64,000 nt of DNA from RYN-428 sp035551995 (GTDB taxonomy: Bacteria; Planctomycetota; Phycisphaerae; Tepidisphaerales; Tepidisphaeraceae): NCBI GenBank assembly GCA_035551995.1, contig DASZME010000025.1, positions 186,001-250,000 on the forward strand. The letters are read 5' to 3'. This document shows, piece after piece, positions 17,001 to 24,812 of the stretch. Position numbers and translations under genes: made by a program. The notes below the pieces were generated by a model. The model had not been told where the DNA came from and did no database searches. It saw only the letters and a list, made by a program, of their open reading frames with translations. The stretch's first letter is position 1; every line of letters begins with the position of its first letter.

Positions 17001-18903
17001 AGCCGGTGGTCAGGCTTGTGACGGTGATCGTGGCGACGCCGTTGACTAGCATCGCGGACGCCAGCGGCGTGGCTCCATCGTAGAACGTGACCATGCCCGT
17101 CGGAACAAACCCACTGCCGGCCACCGCGGGCGTGACGCTGGCGTTCAGGACCACCGGCGCCCCGAGGCCCGCGCTTTGATTGGGCGTGCTGACGACGACC
17201 GACGTGGCCAGCCCGACCAACACCGGCACGACGCTTGACGTGCTGGCGACGTTGGCGGCGTCGCCGCCGTAGGTGGCGGTGATGTTGTTCGTTCCGTTGG
17301 GCAGCCCCATCGTGCTGTACGAGGCGACGCCGTTCACCAGCGGCATGGTGGCGAGATTGATGCCCCCGTCAGTGAATGTTACCTGGCCCGTGGGCGCTGG
17401 ATTGGTGGTCGGCAACTGTGTGACCGTCGCCGTGAAAGTGACTTGCGTGCCGGGCGTGACGGGGCCGGGCGGGTTAGCGGTCAAAGCCGTGGACGTCGCG
17501 ATGCCTACCACTTCCGAGACGTTGTTGGAGGTGCTGGTCGTATACGCCGTATCGCCGTTGTAGACGGCGTAAATAATATGGGTTCCGATCGGCAGCGTGG
17601 TGATGCTGAAGATGGCCGATCCGTTCACCATGGGGGTTGTGCCGAGGTTCGTGTTCCCCTCGTAGAACGTCACGTTGCCGGTTGGGGTGCTGTCGCCCGG
17701 GGGCGGGCTGACGATGGCGGTGAAGACGGCCGAAGCGCCCACGGCCACCGACGGACTTGCCTCGGTTAGACTGGTGGTGGTGGGCAATTGAGCGACGTTG
17801 ATCGTGATGGGCGACGACGTGGTGTCGCTGGCGCGATAGGTGCCGTCGCCGGGGAAACTCGCGGTGAGGCTGTCGGAACCGTTGGGCAGGTTTGGGGTGG
17901 TAAACGTCGCCACGCCGTTGGTGGTCGTCCCCGTGCCGATCTGAAGTCCGTTGTTATAGAACGTGACAGTATCGCCGTTGATCGCCAGGCCGCCCGCGGG
18001 ATTGGGCGTGACGGTCGCCGTCAGCGTCACCATCGTTCCCGGCGGAACCATCGCCGGAGTGGGCGAGCCGTTGGTCGTGGCGGCGAGCGTCGTCGTGGTC
18101 GGGGTGCTGACCGTTACGTTCACGGGCGCCGAGACGCTCATGATGTAATTGGAATCGCCGCTGTAAGTGGCGGTAACGCTGTGGATACCGGCGGCCAGAT
18201 TCGTGATGGACGGGGTAACGGCGGTGCCGTTCATAATCGTCACGGTGGCAAGGACGTTGTTTCCGTCGGCGGTAAACGTCACGCTTCCGGTCTGAGTTCC
18301 CGGCGTCGACGAGGTTACGCCGGCGCTGAATTGCACGCCCGGCGCCCCTGGCGTTATCAGCGTACTGCTGGCCGAGATGGTAGTCGTCGTCGCCGCGCCG
18401 ATGATGACGTTAATCGTGTTGGAGGAGGCCGTCGCCATGTAGTTGCCGTCGCCGCTATACATGGCGGTGATGGGATGCGTGCCAAGGGAGAGCGGCGTTG
18501 TCGTCGTGAAAGGGGCGACGGCGGTGCCGGAACTCGGATCGATGGGAATCGAACCGATCATCGTCGGCGTCATCGTTGAGTTGTCGAAAAAGGAAACCGT
18601 TCCCGTAGGCGTGGGCCCGCCGCCGACGGCCGGATTGATGATGGCCACGAACGATACCTCGCTGCCGGAGACGGCCGGGTTTGGCTGTCCCATCGCAAGC
18701 TGGAGGTTGGTGGATGAGGGCGCGACGCCGACCGACTTGGTGATGGCTTGGTTGACCGCGGCGGATGTGGGGGATTTTTGAACCGCCGACTCCCGCAGCA
18801 CCGGCGCGATATTGCTCTGCTCGAAAACGGCAGCCGCCGCCGCCGACAAAAGTTGGCGTGATTCAAGGGCTTCAATGCTTGCAAAACGGGGACGTGCGGG
18901 CAT
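14053..18903 (-). CDS. Giant LEPR-XLL surface protein with 13 Ig-like repeats
   Basis: The protein has 1616 residues. I start it at MPARPRFASIEALE, after GGAGAGCGAC; in-frame codons back to 19017 would bury the signature. Residues 8-22 carry the LEPR-XLL motif (IEALESRQLLSA), a planctomycete sorting mark of uncertain mechanism. From about 70 to 1370 there are 13 bacterial Ig-like (Big_3_5-type) repeats of about 95-100 residues. Each has a variant of TFTATV, PTGTVTF, a G-T-A-L strand and ITATYSGD. The last about 240 residues form two different beta-sandwich domains resembling CARDB/APHP, for example LTLTNDGNVAASG. It is rich in Thr, Ser, Val and Gly and almost free of Cys. The likely place is the cell surface, in adhesion or structure. 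No anchor motif is visible at the C-terminus. Confidence 0.88.
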   Translation of the reverse strand: MPARPRFASIEALESRQLLSAAAAAVFEQSNIAPVLRESAVQKSPTSAAVNQAITKSVGVAPSSTNLQLAMGQPNPAVSGSEVSFVAIINPAVGGGPTPTGTVSFFDNSTMTPTMIGSIPIDPSSGTAVAPFTTTTPLSLGTHPITAMYSGDGNYMATASSNTINVIIGAATTTTISASSTLITPGAPGVQFSAGVTSSTPGTQTGSVTFTADGNNVLATVTIMNGTAVTPSITNLAAGIHSVTATYSGDSNYIMSVSAPVNVTVSTPTTTTLAATTNGSPTPAMVPPGTMVTLTATVTPNPAGGLAINGDTVTFYNNGLQIGTGTTTNGVATFTTPNLPNGSDSLTASFPGDGTYRASDTTSSPITINVAQLPTTTSLTEASPSVAVGASAVFTAIVSPPPGDSTPTGNVTFYEGNTNLGTTPMVNGSAIFSITTLPIGTHIIYAVYNGDTAYTTSTSNNVSEVVGIATSTALTANPPGPVTPGTQVTFTATVTQLPTTNPAPTGQVTFTDGGINLATMPLVNGVASYSTMGLPNGTNNITATYGGDAANVASTSSVVPVLVGLATSVVVSTPNQSAGLGAPVVLNASVTPAVAGSGFVPTGMVTFYDGATPLASAMLVNGVATITVTSLTTGSHTITAAYGGDMNFTANHPNQGVTVSIGSAMAVNANVGLTASAPAAGLGDPITFIATVSATGMGAVVPTGAATFQNGGVTIGTAMLDMNGMAMFSTAALPSGPNVITVLYSGDSNYNPGMGGPLTETVGNVPGTTTTTTLAASAPSAAVGNSLTFTATVAPTVPGGPVPTGTVTFTNGTTVIGTTMVQPNGAATLSTTTLPPGVDMITATYSGDISNVSSVSNTVTEMIGATPGNSVNLTLSSTAVAIPVGGTVTITATVQPVVAGPAPTGTVTFLLNGTALGTATVQANVDTAFITTSTLPAGVNMITAVYSGDTHYNSAQSLPITINVGNNIGTAVTTTTVTTSKASVPLNTVVTFTATVTSTGGPPATGTINFFSDGISIGIVKLVNGTATLTTSTLPNGLDVITATYSGDVNYASSTSVVVVETVGTVTPTVTFTTLVTSNPAVSIGDTATLTATVTAPSTSIIPTGIVSFLEGDTTMGSAILQPDGTATFDLPALDAGIDQIRATYNGALVIAGTSTPISFSASTSTPITETVGPATPGTTATNLTASTGVSDPGGSVSFTVAVVPAIPGGAIPTGAVTFFDGTTQIGVVPVQTDGTAALTTTSLPGGINNITATYGGDTVYDTSSSAAFTVAVGSVTPTYTIALNTSAGSAMVGAPVVLTATVTPSVGAAAPIGEVTFFSGGVVLGTGIVQSDGTASFTTSGLAAGNSSITAIYSGLTGVSGSSSSILQMVSSLPPSQSLPTVSGESVPTGMVVAGQPTKITLPVTITNQSMAISVGIFTLNVYLNTSATLDGHEVLVATGTKSLDLDPTAASKPWKFLIKSLPASLPSGVYNIIIQSTDPVGATAVTTTTKTIQVVAPVVSLTATATAVTPPTLQVGQNGSIILTLTNDGNVAASGALSIILSLSIDGATPLSIAGTILSTMTGNAKLNPHQTRTFRIHFRPTAVIPAATYYPYVSISLDGYSATTVGKTKFNIA

Positions 18904-19081
18904 GTGTCGCTCTCCATAGGTGACAGGAAATCCAGGAAAGGGAGACTTCCCTCGCCACAGCCGCCAACCCCTTGACGTCTGCGTGGAATGCGAGAAAACC
19001 TTTCCAACCTCGGCCAAACCGCCGCAGAATACTACGATGGACCGAAAAAGGCAAAAGATAACTTGCTATTTTGCGCCACGA

Positions 19082-20026
19082 CTACTTCTTAAGCCGTTGA
19101 ATCGTCTCGCGAGCGAACTGAGCATAAACCACGTTCCCCAGGTCCATCGAAACATGAACCGTTCTCTCTTCGTTCATCAAGACCGTCTTCTCGTCTTCCC
19201 GAAGCTGCGAGATCACAATCCCGAGCACCAGCGGCGTATTGCCGCCGGCCTCTTTATGCCGCGGATCGGACATGAACGCCGGCCCTCCGCTGTCGCCGGC
19301 GAACGTGTTGAAATCAAGCTTGAAACCGTCGACGAGCCGGATCGGCATCAACGGATAACTGGCGATGGACGCATGCCGCGCCAGGGCAAACCCCGCCAGA
19401 TTTGCTTCATTGCGCATTGGATACGTCAGCACCAGGACCTCGCCCCCGACGTGCACGCCCGCGGATTTTAATGCAGCCTCATCGGCAAGCGAGTCAAAAT
19501 CGATCGGCCGGGCGAGGATATCGTCCGGCAATGCGACGGGAAGCACCGCCACGTCCATTTTAGGATGATGCGTCCAAAGCGGTTCGACGCCATTGCGAAT
19601 CTTGACCGGAAAATCCCGGCGGGTGAATGATCCGTCGCCATGCACGGTCCGAAGCACCAGGATCGCCTGTTCGCCGCCCATCCTCTCGAAAACGTGGCGG
19701 GCGGTCACGATAATCACCTGCTTTTCATCAAGCCCCAGCTCGCGCGGCGGTGTGACGAGAAAACAGGTTGCCGTCGAGTCGCGGTTGAAGAGCTTAAACG
19801 TCGCCAGCTCCATTCGACTGGCGAAATCGTCATCCTGAAAATTCACCGCCTTAGCGTCGACGTTTTTCGTTGTGGGCCGCGTTCCGCTTGCAGGCCCGTC
19901 AGGCGTGGCCTTCTCAGAAGTCGAATCGCACGGCGTGCGCGTGGGCGAAGGCGCCGCTTCGCGCGCGCCCAAGACCGGCGAGAATAAAACGATGCACGCG
20001 AGAAAACGAAAAAATCGATGGGTCAT
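19082..20026 (-). CDS. Secreted trypsin-like serine protease
   Basis: This is a 314-residue chymotrypsin-fold protease with an N-terminal signal peptide (residues 1-21). A low-complexity Ser/Pro/Thr linker runs to about 60. The catalytic triad is visible: His111 in VTARHVF, Asp158 in PKMDVAVL and Ser246 in FAGDSGGPA. There is no PDZ domain, unlike DegP/HtrA. The start ATG at 20026 follows GGAG. It lies upstream of the giant LEPR-XLL gene on the same strand (178 bases between them). Processing of surface proteins is a guess from location only. Confidence 0.88.
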   Translation of the reverse strand: MTHRFFRFLACIVLFSPVLGAREAAPSPTRTPCDSTSEKATPDGPASGTRPTTKNVDAKAVNFQDDDFASRMELATFKLFNRDSTATCFLVTPPRELGLDEKQVIIVTARHVFERMGGEQAILVLRTVHGDGSFTRRDFPVKIRNGVEPLWTHHPKMDVAVLPVALPDDILARPIDFDSLADEAALKSAGVHVGGEVLVLTYPMRNEANLAGFALARHASIASYPLMPIRLVDGFKLDFNTFAGDSGGPAFMSDPRHKEAGGNTPLVLGIVISQLREDEKTVLMNEERTVHVSMDLGNVVYAQFARETIQRLKK

Positions 20027-20361
20027 GGGATCTCCGGGCGTTGCTTATTTTCGGCGTTTTCGGACTCATGTCGCCGCTGGGCCTGGCCTGCAAGCATAGC
20101 GACTTGCTCGGGATGCAGTGCGTCGCAGGCACAATGTTGGCGTACAAGCGGTTAACGCGGGAGGATTTCCGCTGGAATTCGCAAACGTCCCGCGCGAGCC
20201 CCGCCGCATTTTCTCTCGGAATAAAATCCGCTCCGCCGGGGACTTTCCTTTCAATAAAGGCGCTCAACGCCGGTACAGGCAATTGAGCGTCTTGACCGAC
20301 GGTCGGTCCGCCGGAAGTTGCCGGCGATGATTTTTCGAAGTTCCACACGGAGATCGCGTTC
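20027..20361. other. Intergenic spacer between divergent protease and LTXXQ genes
   Basis: These 335 bases must hold promoters for both flanking genes. I found no repeat copy, strong hairpin or convincing coding frame. GGAG-type ribosome sites lie at each edge (before 20026 on the minus strand and before 20362 on the plus strand). Confidence 0.5.
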
Positions 20362-21054
20362 ATGAACAAGCGGACATTACGGATCGTGGCGCTCAGCGCC
20401 GGCCTGACATTATCCTCGTTTACCGGTTGGTCGCGTGCCGCCGACGAGCCGGCCAAGCCCGCCGCCCCCGCGCCCAGCCAGCCGGCCACTCCCGCCGCCC
20501 CCAGCGGCCAGCGTGCCCGCCGCAACCCGGCCGACATGATCAAGAATTATCGCGATCAGTTCGAGGGCCTCGGCCTCAGCGACGAACAAATGACCAAGAT
20601 CGACGGCTTCATCACCACCGCCGAAACCGAAATCAAGGGCTTGGCCGCCAAGGACGATCAGGAAAGCCGCCGATCCGCTTTTGGCGCCTTCCGCAAGCTC
20701 AACGAAGATGTGCAGTCGGTCCTCACCGACGCCCAAAAGACCGCTCTGGGCAAGAAGCGGCAGACAATGATGTTCGACCGCTTCAAGAAGACTTATACCG
20801 CCCCGGAATTAAAGCTGACGGACGATCAAACCACGAAGATCAACGCCATCATCGCCGACACCCAAAAGGAGATGGCCGACGTAAATCCGACGGATCAGGA
20901 GAGCCGTCGCAAGGCTTTTGAATCGATGCGCGCGGCCCGCGAGAAGCTCAACGCCGTGCTGACCCCCGAGCAGCAAAAGCTGATCCCGCAAGCTCCCGGC
21001 GGCGCTGGCGGCCGACGCGGAAATCGCGCTGGCGCGACTCCGCCGCCGGCCTGA
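20362..21054 (+). CDS. Periplasmic LTXXQ-motif (Spy/CpxP-like) protein
   Basis: The 230-residue product has a signal peptide ending near SRAADEP. An Ala/Pro-rich linker follows, then a helical domain with four LTXXQ-type motifs: LSDEQ, LTDAQ, LTDDQ and LTPEQ. It ends in a Gly/Arg/Pro-rich tail. Spy/CpxP proteins are small periplasmic chaperones or stress sensors made of long helices. Planctomycetes have many related proteins of unknown role. A good GGAG site precedes the ATG at 20362. A 43-base hairpin follows the stop by about 50 bases. Confidence 0.85.
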   Translation: MNKRTLRIVALSAGLTLSSFTGWSRAADEPAKPAAPAPSQPATPAAPSGQRARRNPADMIKNYRDQFEGLGLSDEQMTKIDGFITTAETEIKGLAAKDDQESRRSAFGAFRKLNEDVQSVLTDAQKTALGKKRQTMMFDRFKKTYTAPELKLTDDQTTKINAIIADTQKEMADVNPTDQESRRKAFESMRAAREKLNAVLTPEQQKLIPQAPGGAGGRRGNRAGATPPPA

Positions 21055-21105
21055 TGGCGGGAGGTCAAAAGAATCCGGAAAACGGAAACGGAGTTGAACC
21101 AGATG

Positions 21106-21148
21106 CCCAAGTGGTCGAATGCGCATATCGCGCATTCGACCATTTGGG
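21106..21148. terminator. Long hairpin downstream of the LTXXQ gene
   Basis: The arm CCCAAGTGGTCGAATGCG pairs with CGCATTCGACCATTTGGG across a 7-base loop, with one G-T pair. It is followed by TATTTGGTTTTG, a weak T-rich tail, so it may end transcription of the gene at 20362-21054. The remaining bases up to the tRNA at 21479 hold nothing I can identify. Confidence 0.6.
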
Positions 21149-21478
21149 TATTTGGTTTTGTTCACGTTTGACGCGAACGGCTTTCGTCGTCGTATCCTCT
21201 GGCGACGCCCACTTTCCCCTCCAACACCGGCTGGTGATTCAGCGAGTGGCGACATGAAATCGCAGCCGAACGCCGAAGAGTTGTACGCGTTTTCCTAATC
21301 TGGCCAAATCGAAATAGCGAAGAGACGCGGCGTGCATGAGGATTCACGCGCGACGGTTCAATCGACGAAAAATAATGAATGCGGCACGGCTGCGTTCCCG
21401 CCTTGAAAAAGCGCCCGCCGTAGCTATGCTTGGTTTTCGAGCCGGCGGTTACATCGCCGGCTTTATTTGCCGGTCGGC

Positions 21479-21551
21479 GCCGCCTTAGCTCAGTTGGTAG
21501 AGCGATGCTTTCGTAAAGCATAGGTCGTCAGTTCAAACCTGACAGGCGGCT
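21479..21551 (+). tRNA. tRNA-Thr (anticodon CGT)
   Basis: A full cloverleaf can be drawn. The acceptor GCCGCCT pairs with AGGCGGC with T as discriminator. The D arm is GCTC/GAGC, the anticodon stem ATGCT/AGCAT with loop TTCGTAA, and the T arm GTCAG-TTCAAAC-CTGAC. The anticodon CGT at 21512-21514 reads ACG (Thr). CCA is not encoded. Confidence 0.97.
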
Positions 21552-21566
21552 TTCACTTCAATTGCC

Positions 21567-21670
21567 AGCATTTTCAGGTTGCTGTAGCGTCTTTTTGTTT
21601 ATAATAGCGGCTCCCCTTGCGGGGCGTCTTTTGCGACCGAAGCCCGCGCCATCAACATGAAAAATGCTCT
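21567..21670 (+). repeat. MITE-like repeat, copy 3
   Basis: It starts AGCATTTTCAGGTTGCTG and ends CATGAAAAATGCTCT, so the two ends are inverted repeats of each other. The core here is slightly changed (GCGGCTCCCCTTGCGGGGCG). It lies directly after tRNA-Thr. Confidence 0.75.
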
Positions 21671-21784
21671 CGCGGCGAATGCGGATTCTGCCTAACTTGC
21701 CGATGGTCGGCAATGCGGCGTCCGTCTGAATCGGTGACAAGTGTGTCCTGCACACACTTCGGCTCATTCCGAGAGGCAAACGCG

Positions 21785-21841
21785 ATGTCTATCGAGCATC
21801 ACATTCCCGCCTATCGCATCCATCCACGCCGCCAGGGGTAA
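21785..21841 (+). CDS. Possible 18-codon small protein before a terminator
   Basis: An ATG at 21785 opens a frame for MSIEHHIPAYRIHPRRQG and stops at 21841. A Shine-Dalgarno-like GAGAGG sits nine bases ahead. A hairpin with arms AGTGTGT/ACACACT is upstream and a strong terminator begins about 20 bases downstream. The layout looks like a short transcript, which could be a small protein gene or only an sRNA. I know of no matching family, and chance is possible at this length. Confidence 0.3.
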   Translation: MSIEHHIPAYRIHPRRQG

Positions 21842-21857
21842 AGAGTATAACGCAAAA

Positions 21858-21888
21858 ACCCCCGGTTTTTGCCGGGGGTTTCGTTGTC
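21858..21888. terminator. Bidirectional intrinsic terminator
   Basis: The stem AACCCCCGG/CCGGGGGTT has runs of A/T on both sides, so it can work in both directions. It probably ends the tRNA-Glu transcript on the minus strand (GGGGGTTTTTG) and any plus-strand transcript from the 18-codon frame. Confidence 0.85.
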
Positions 21889-21914
21889 TTGCATCTTCCT
21901 GCAAGCCGGGATAG

Positions 21915-21987
21915 TGACCCCAACGGGATTCGAACCCGTGTCGCGGCCTTGAAAGGGCCGTGTCCTAGGCCTCTAGACGATGGGGCC
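21915..21987 (-). tRNA. tRNA-Glu (anticodon TTC)
   Basis: On the minus strand GGCCCCA pairs with TGGGGTC (one G-T pair), followed by A as discriminator. The anticodon loop CTTTCAA sits between CGGCC and GGCCG. The T arm is CGGGTTCGAATCCCG. The anticodon TTC reads GAA/GAG. CCA is not encoded. A terminator lies just downstream. Confidence 0.97.
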
Positions 21988-22222
21988 AGCTAGATCTTCA
22001 TCCGCATGGCGCCTAGGTGGCGAGAGAATATGCAGATATCCTGTCGCCCGTCAAATGTTTACATCGAAGAAGAACCGTTTTCTGGAAATGGGTGCGTCCG
22101 CCGATGGCCTCGGGGCCGCGAACTTTCCGACAGCCGCGATCGCGTCAAGTTCCGACACTTCCGCAGCGGCGTTTTCCGAAGACTTGCTATGGAACGTGTC
22201 TCTATTGAATTGCGCGCGGAAA

Positions 22223-22672
22223 TCACCAGGGAAGGTTTTGCGAATAGAAGCAATTTCCCAATGTGGCCATCGCGGTCGCTTTATCTTCCAGCGACGCACC
22301 ATAATGAGGGTATGTGCGGATGTATCGCGTTTCATTGGCGTTCAGGGTAAACGCCAGGGTATGAGAGCAGCCGTGGCTGTCTACGTCTCCCATTTTGGGA
22401 ATCACGCAGACGTAGGCGCCGGGGGGAAGATCCATGTAGAAGTAGTCGCCGGGGATGGATGTGCCGATGTGCTTGTGATTCAATTGGATTTCGGGCTGAA
22501 CCATAAGGCCATCCGCCCTTGAGTCGCGGTAAAAATAGACGCGGCCTTGTCCCGCGGAAGGGGGCGCCAGGCTGCTGCCCACGTCGCTGTATCGTTCGCC
22601 GCCGCCGTCACAACCGCCGCCCAGGCAGGAAATGAATGCCAGAACGCAACACATACCGATTATGCGGATCAT
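22223..22672 (-). CDS. DUF2846 domain lipoprotein-like protein
   Basis: The 149-residue protein has an N-terminal export signal with nearby cysteines (LAFISC and GGGC), so it may be a lipoprotein. The DUF2846 pattern follows: GRVYFYRDSRADGLMVQPEI, LNHKHIGTSIPGDYFYMDLPPGAY, and a later FTLNANETRYIRT. The family is of unknown function and forms a small beta-sandwich. It lies about 150 bases downstream of mlaA on the same strand and may belong to the same envelope transcript. Confidence 0.8.
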   Translation of the reverse strand: MIRIIGMCCVLAFISCLGGGCDGGGERYSDVGSSLAPPSAGQGRVYFYRDSRADGLMVQPEIQLNHKHIGTSIPGDYFYMDLPPGAYVCVIPKMGDVDSHGCSHTLAFTLNANETRYIRTYPHYGASLEDKATAMATLGNCFYSQNLPW

Positions 22673-22823
22673 GGCATGCTCTCCTTTCTTTTTGCGCAGT
22701 TGGTGAAAATTATCCAGGCGTTTTCAGAGTTACAAAACTCATCTTACATTCAGCCGCGTTAGTGAGCAAAATCGGCGCCCTCATGCGACAAGGCCGATTT
22801 CGTCTCCAGATGACGGATGATGC

Positions 22824-23591
22824 TTATGGTTTTGTGGAAGGCTTCGTAGGCGGCCCCGAATCCGTATCCAGATCGTAAAGGCTCTGATCGGGGGTCGCGG
22901 CAGGCTTAAACTCGTGAATTCGAGCCTCACGGTATTGCAGATAGGCATTGCGCGTAAAGACGTACGGGTCGATCGCGGTATCGTTGCGAAACCGAACGAT
23001 GATATCCGCGCGCGAACGCTCATCGACAAGAAACACCGCGTCCAGCGGAACAGTGATGGAATAAGGCAGCCAAAGGTAAGTCGTCGGCGTGGCAAAATAC
23101 TCCACCACATAACGCGGCGCGTCGCGCACCGTTGACGGCCCCAGCAGCGGGAGAACCAGATACGGCCCCGGCCCGACGCCCCATTTGCCGAGGGTGACGC
23201 CGAAATCGTTTTCATGCGCGGGAAGACCCCAACCCGACGCCACGTCGAATATACCCGCGACTCCGATGGTACTGTTAGCCGCCATGCGACCGGTGTCGCT
23301 GAGTCCCTGGCGCCATTTTGCCTGGAGCACGTCATTTGCGATCACGTTGAAATAGGTGATGTTATCAAAGCCGTTGCCGAGGCCGGTGCGGATTGGTTTG
23401 GGGATATATTTGACGTAGGCGTCTGCCGCCGGTTTAAGGGCGACGCGATCGATCCCCTCATTGAATTTATAGATTTCCCGATTTGTCGATTTAAATGGAT
23501 CGGGGTCGTGCCGGTTGGCGGCGCAGCCGCAAGAGAGAATCGTGGCGACGACCGCCATCGTCAATATCCGCGTTTGCAACGGAATCGCCAT
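22824..23591 (-). CDS. mlaA: MlaA/VacJ-family outer-membrane lipoprotein
   Basis: MlaA removes misplaced phospholipids from the outer leaflet of the outer membrane. The 255-residue reading starts at MAIPLQTRILTM, which gives a clean lipoprotein signal ending in LSCGC. The in-frame start at 23672 would put the signal too far inside. Family motifs are DPFKSTNREIYKFNEGID, GLGNGFDNITYFNVIANDVLQ, NSTIGVAGIFDVAS, NDFGVTLGKWGVGPGPYLVLPLLGPS and YLWLPYSI. It is the last gene of the mlaFEDCA cluster, about 60 bases after mlaC. Confidence 0.95.
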   Translation of the reverse strand: MAIPLQTRILTMAVVATILSCGCAANRHDPDPFKSTNREIYKFNEGIDRVALKPAADAYVKYIPKPIRTGLGNGFDNITYFNVIANDVLQAKWRQGLSDTGRMAANSTIGVAGIFDVASGWGLPAHENDFGVTLGKWGVGPGPYLVLPLLGPSTVRDAPRYVVEYFATPTTYLWLPYSITVPLDAVFLVDERSRADIIVRFRNDTAIDPYVFTRNAYLQYREARIHEFKPAATPDQSLYDLDTDSGPPTKPSTKP

Positions 23592-23652
23592 TAAATAAAT
23601 CACCTTCTTCCTGAGCGGGCGAAAGGTCGGCGGGGTGGTTCGTGTAGAGAAT

Positions 23653-24312
23653 TTATTTTTCATTGGCGGCATTCTTATCGCGAAGAAGCTGGAGCAACTT
23701 GTCGATGCCGCCGTTGGTCATGATATCCTGAAACTGCGAGCGGAAGTTGCCGATGAGGCTTACGCCGTCGATGGTCATATCGATGATTTTCCACTGGTTA
23801 TCCGCGGCGCGCAGGCGGTAATCGACCTTTGCCACTTCCTGGCCCGGCTTATTGTCCTTGGTGCCGACAATGCGGGTTTGGACGGTCCAATCGCCGTCCT
23901 GCTCCTTGCGATCGCCGGTTATTTGAACGTCTTCGTCCGTGTAGTTATCGGTGGTGTGACGATAGGTGTTGATCACATGTGTCTTGAAAGCGTCGGTATA
24001 TTGCGCCCGCTGCGCTTCGGTGAGCGGGCGGTAATATCGTCCGAGGCTCAGGCGCGACATCACGTCAAAATTCACGTGGTCAATGGCGATCTGGTTGACC
24101 TTCCGCCGTTTGACGTCCAGAGGAAGTTTCGAGTCGCGAAGCACGGCGAGGGCATCGCGAACGACGCTCTCGATGACCGCGCGCGGCGACGCGGCCGCGT
24201 TCTCCGCGGCCGGCGAACTCACGGCGACGCTTAAGCAAAACGCAAGCAACGTGAACGTCGAGAAAAGCGCGAGTCTTCTGTTATTGTTCATGGCGGTCAT
24301 GGCTCTTTTCAT
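23653..24312 (-). CDS. mlaC: MlaC-type periplasmic phospholipid carrier
   Basis: MlaC shuttles phospholipid between the MlaA complex and MlaFEDB. The 219-residue protein has a signal peptide (to about residue 35, SSPAAEN). The Ttg2D/MlaC pattern follows: RKVNQIAIDHVNFDVMSRLSLGRYYRPLTEAQRAQYTDAFKTHVINTY, VDYRLRAADNQWKIIDMTIDGVSLI and NFRSQFQDIM. Its ATG at 24312 overlaps the mlaD stop in an ATGA arrangement, which supports this start and operon transcription. Confidence 0.95.
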   Translation of the reverse strand: MKRAMTAMNNNRRLALFSTFTLLAFCLSVAVSSPAAENAAASPRAVIESVVRDALAVLRDSKLPLDVKRRKVNQIAIDHVNFDVMSRLSLGRYYRPLTEAQRAQYTDAFKTHVINTYRHTTDNYTDEDVQITGDRKEQDGDWTVQTRIVGTKDNKPGQEVAKVDYRLRAADNQWKIIDMTIDGVSLIGNFRSQFQDIMTNGGIDKLLQLLRDKNAANEK

Positions 24313-24809
24313 GGCGATGGGGTTTTCGCCGGCCCGGTGGCGGCGGGGGTCTGGTTTTCCTTCGTTTTTCCGTAGATGAACTGCCCGATCAGCTTTTCGA
24401 GAATCACGGCGGACTCGGTGAAGGTAATTGTGTCGCCGGATTTGAGCATTTTTTCGTCGCCGCCGGGCTGCAGTTCGATGTAACGGTCTCCAAGGACGCC
24501 CGCCGTGACGATCGCCGCCGAGGTGTCGGCGGGCAGTTGCATATCCTTGCGAAGCCTTAGTTCGACGTCCGCCCGAAAATTCTTGTTCAGCGAAATACGC
24601 GTTACCTCACCCACCCGCACGCCGGCGATCACCACCGGAGCGCGGACCGCCAGCGATCCGGTTTCATCGAACGCGGCAAAAAGCTTGAGCGCCTCGCGGC
24701 CGGGACGAGGGATTCCGCCCCCGACGCTCAGTGACAGATACGCGACCGCCGCGATACCCGCAAGCACAAATATCCCCACCATGAAATCTCGTGTTGTCGA
24801 TCGTTGCAT
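24309..24809 (-). CDS. mlaD: MlaD-type phospholipid-binding MCE protein
   Basis: This 166-residue protein has one N-terminal membrane helix (MVGIFVLAGIAAVAYLSL) and one MCE domain (about 40-125) with VVIAGVRVGEVTRISL, ADVELRLRKD and TAGVLGDRYIELQPG. MlaD hexamers form a lipid-passing ring on the inner-membrane transporter. The C-terminal tail is Pro/Thr-rich. Length is usual for MlaD. It starts only 3 bases after mlaE ends and overlaps mlaC. Confidence 0.95.
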   Translation of the reverse strand: MQRSTTRDFMVGIFVLAGIAAVAYLSLSVGGGIPRPGREALKLFAAFDETGSLAVRAPVVIAGVRVGEVTRISLNKNFRADVELRLRKDMQLPADTSAAIVTAGVLGDRYIELQPGGDEKMLKSGDTITFTESAVILEKLIGQFIYGKTKENQTPAATGPAKTPSP

Positions 24810-24812
24810 ATA

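Noticed and set aside
14602..18579. Several Val/Thr-rich plus-strand frames opposite the Ig-repeat gene
   Set aside because: They arise from the repeated codons of the minus-strand gene and change frame from repeat to repeat.
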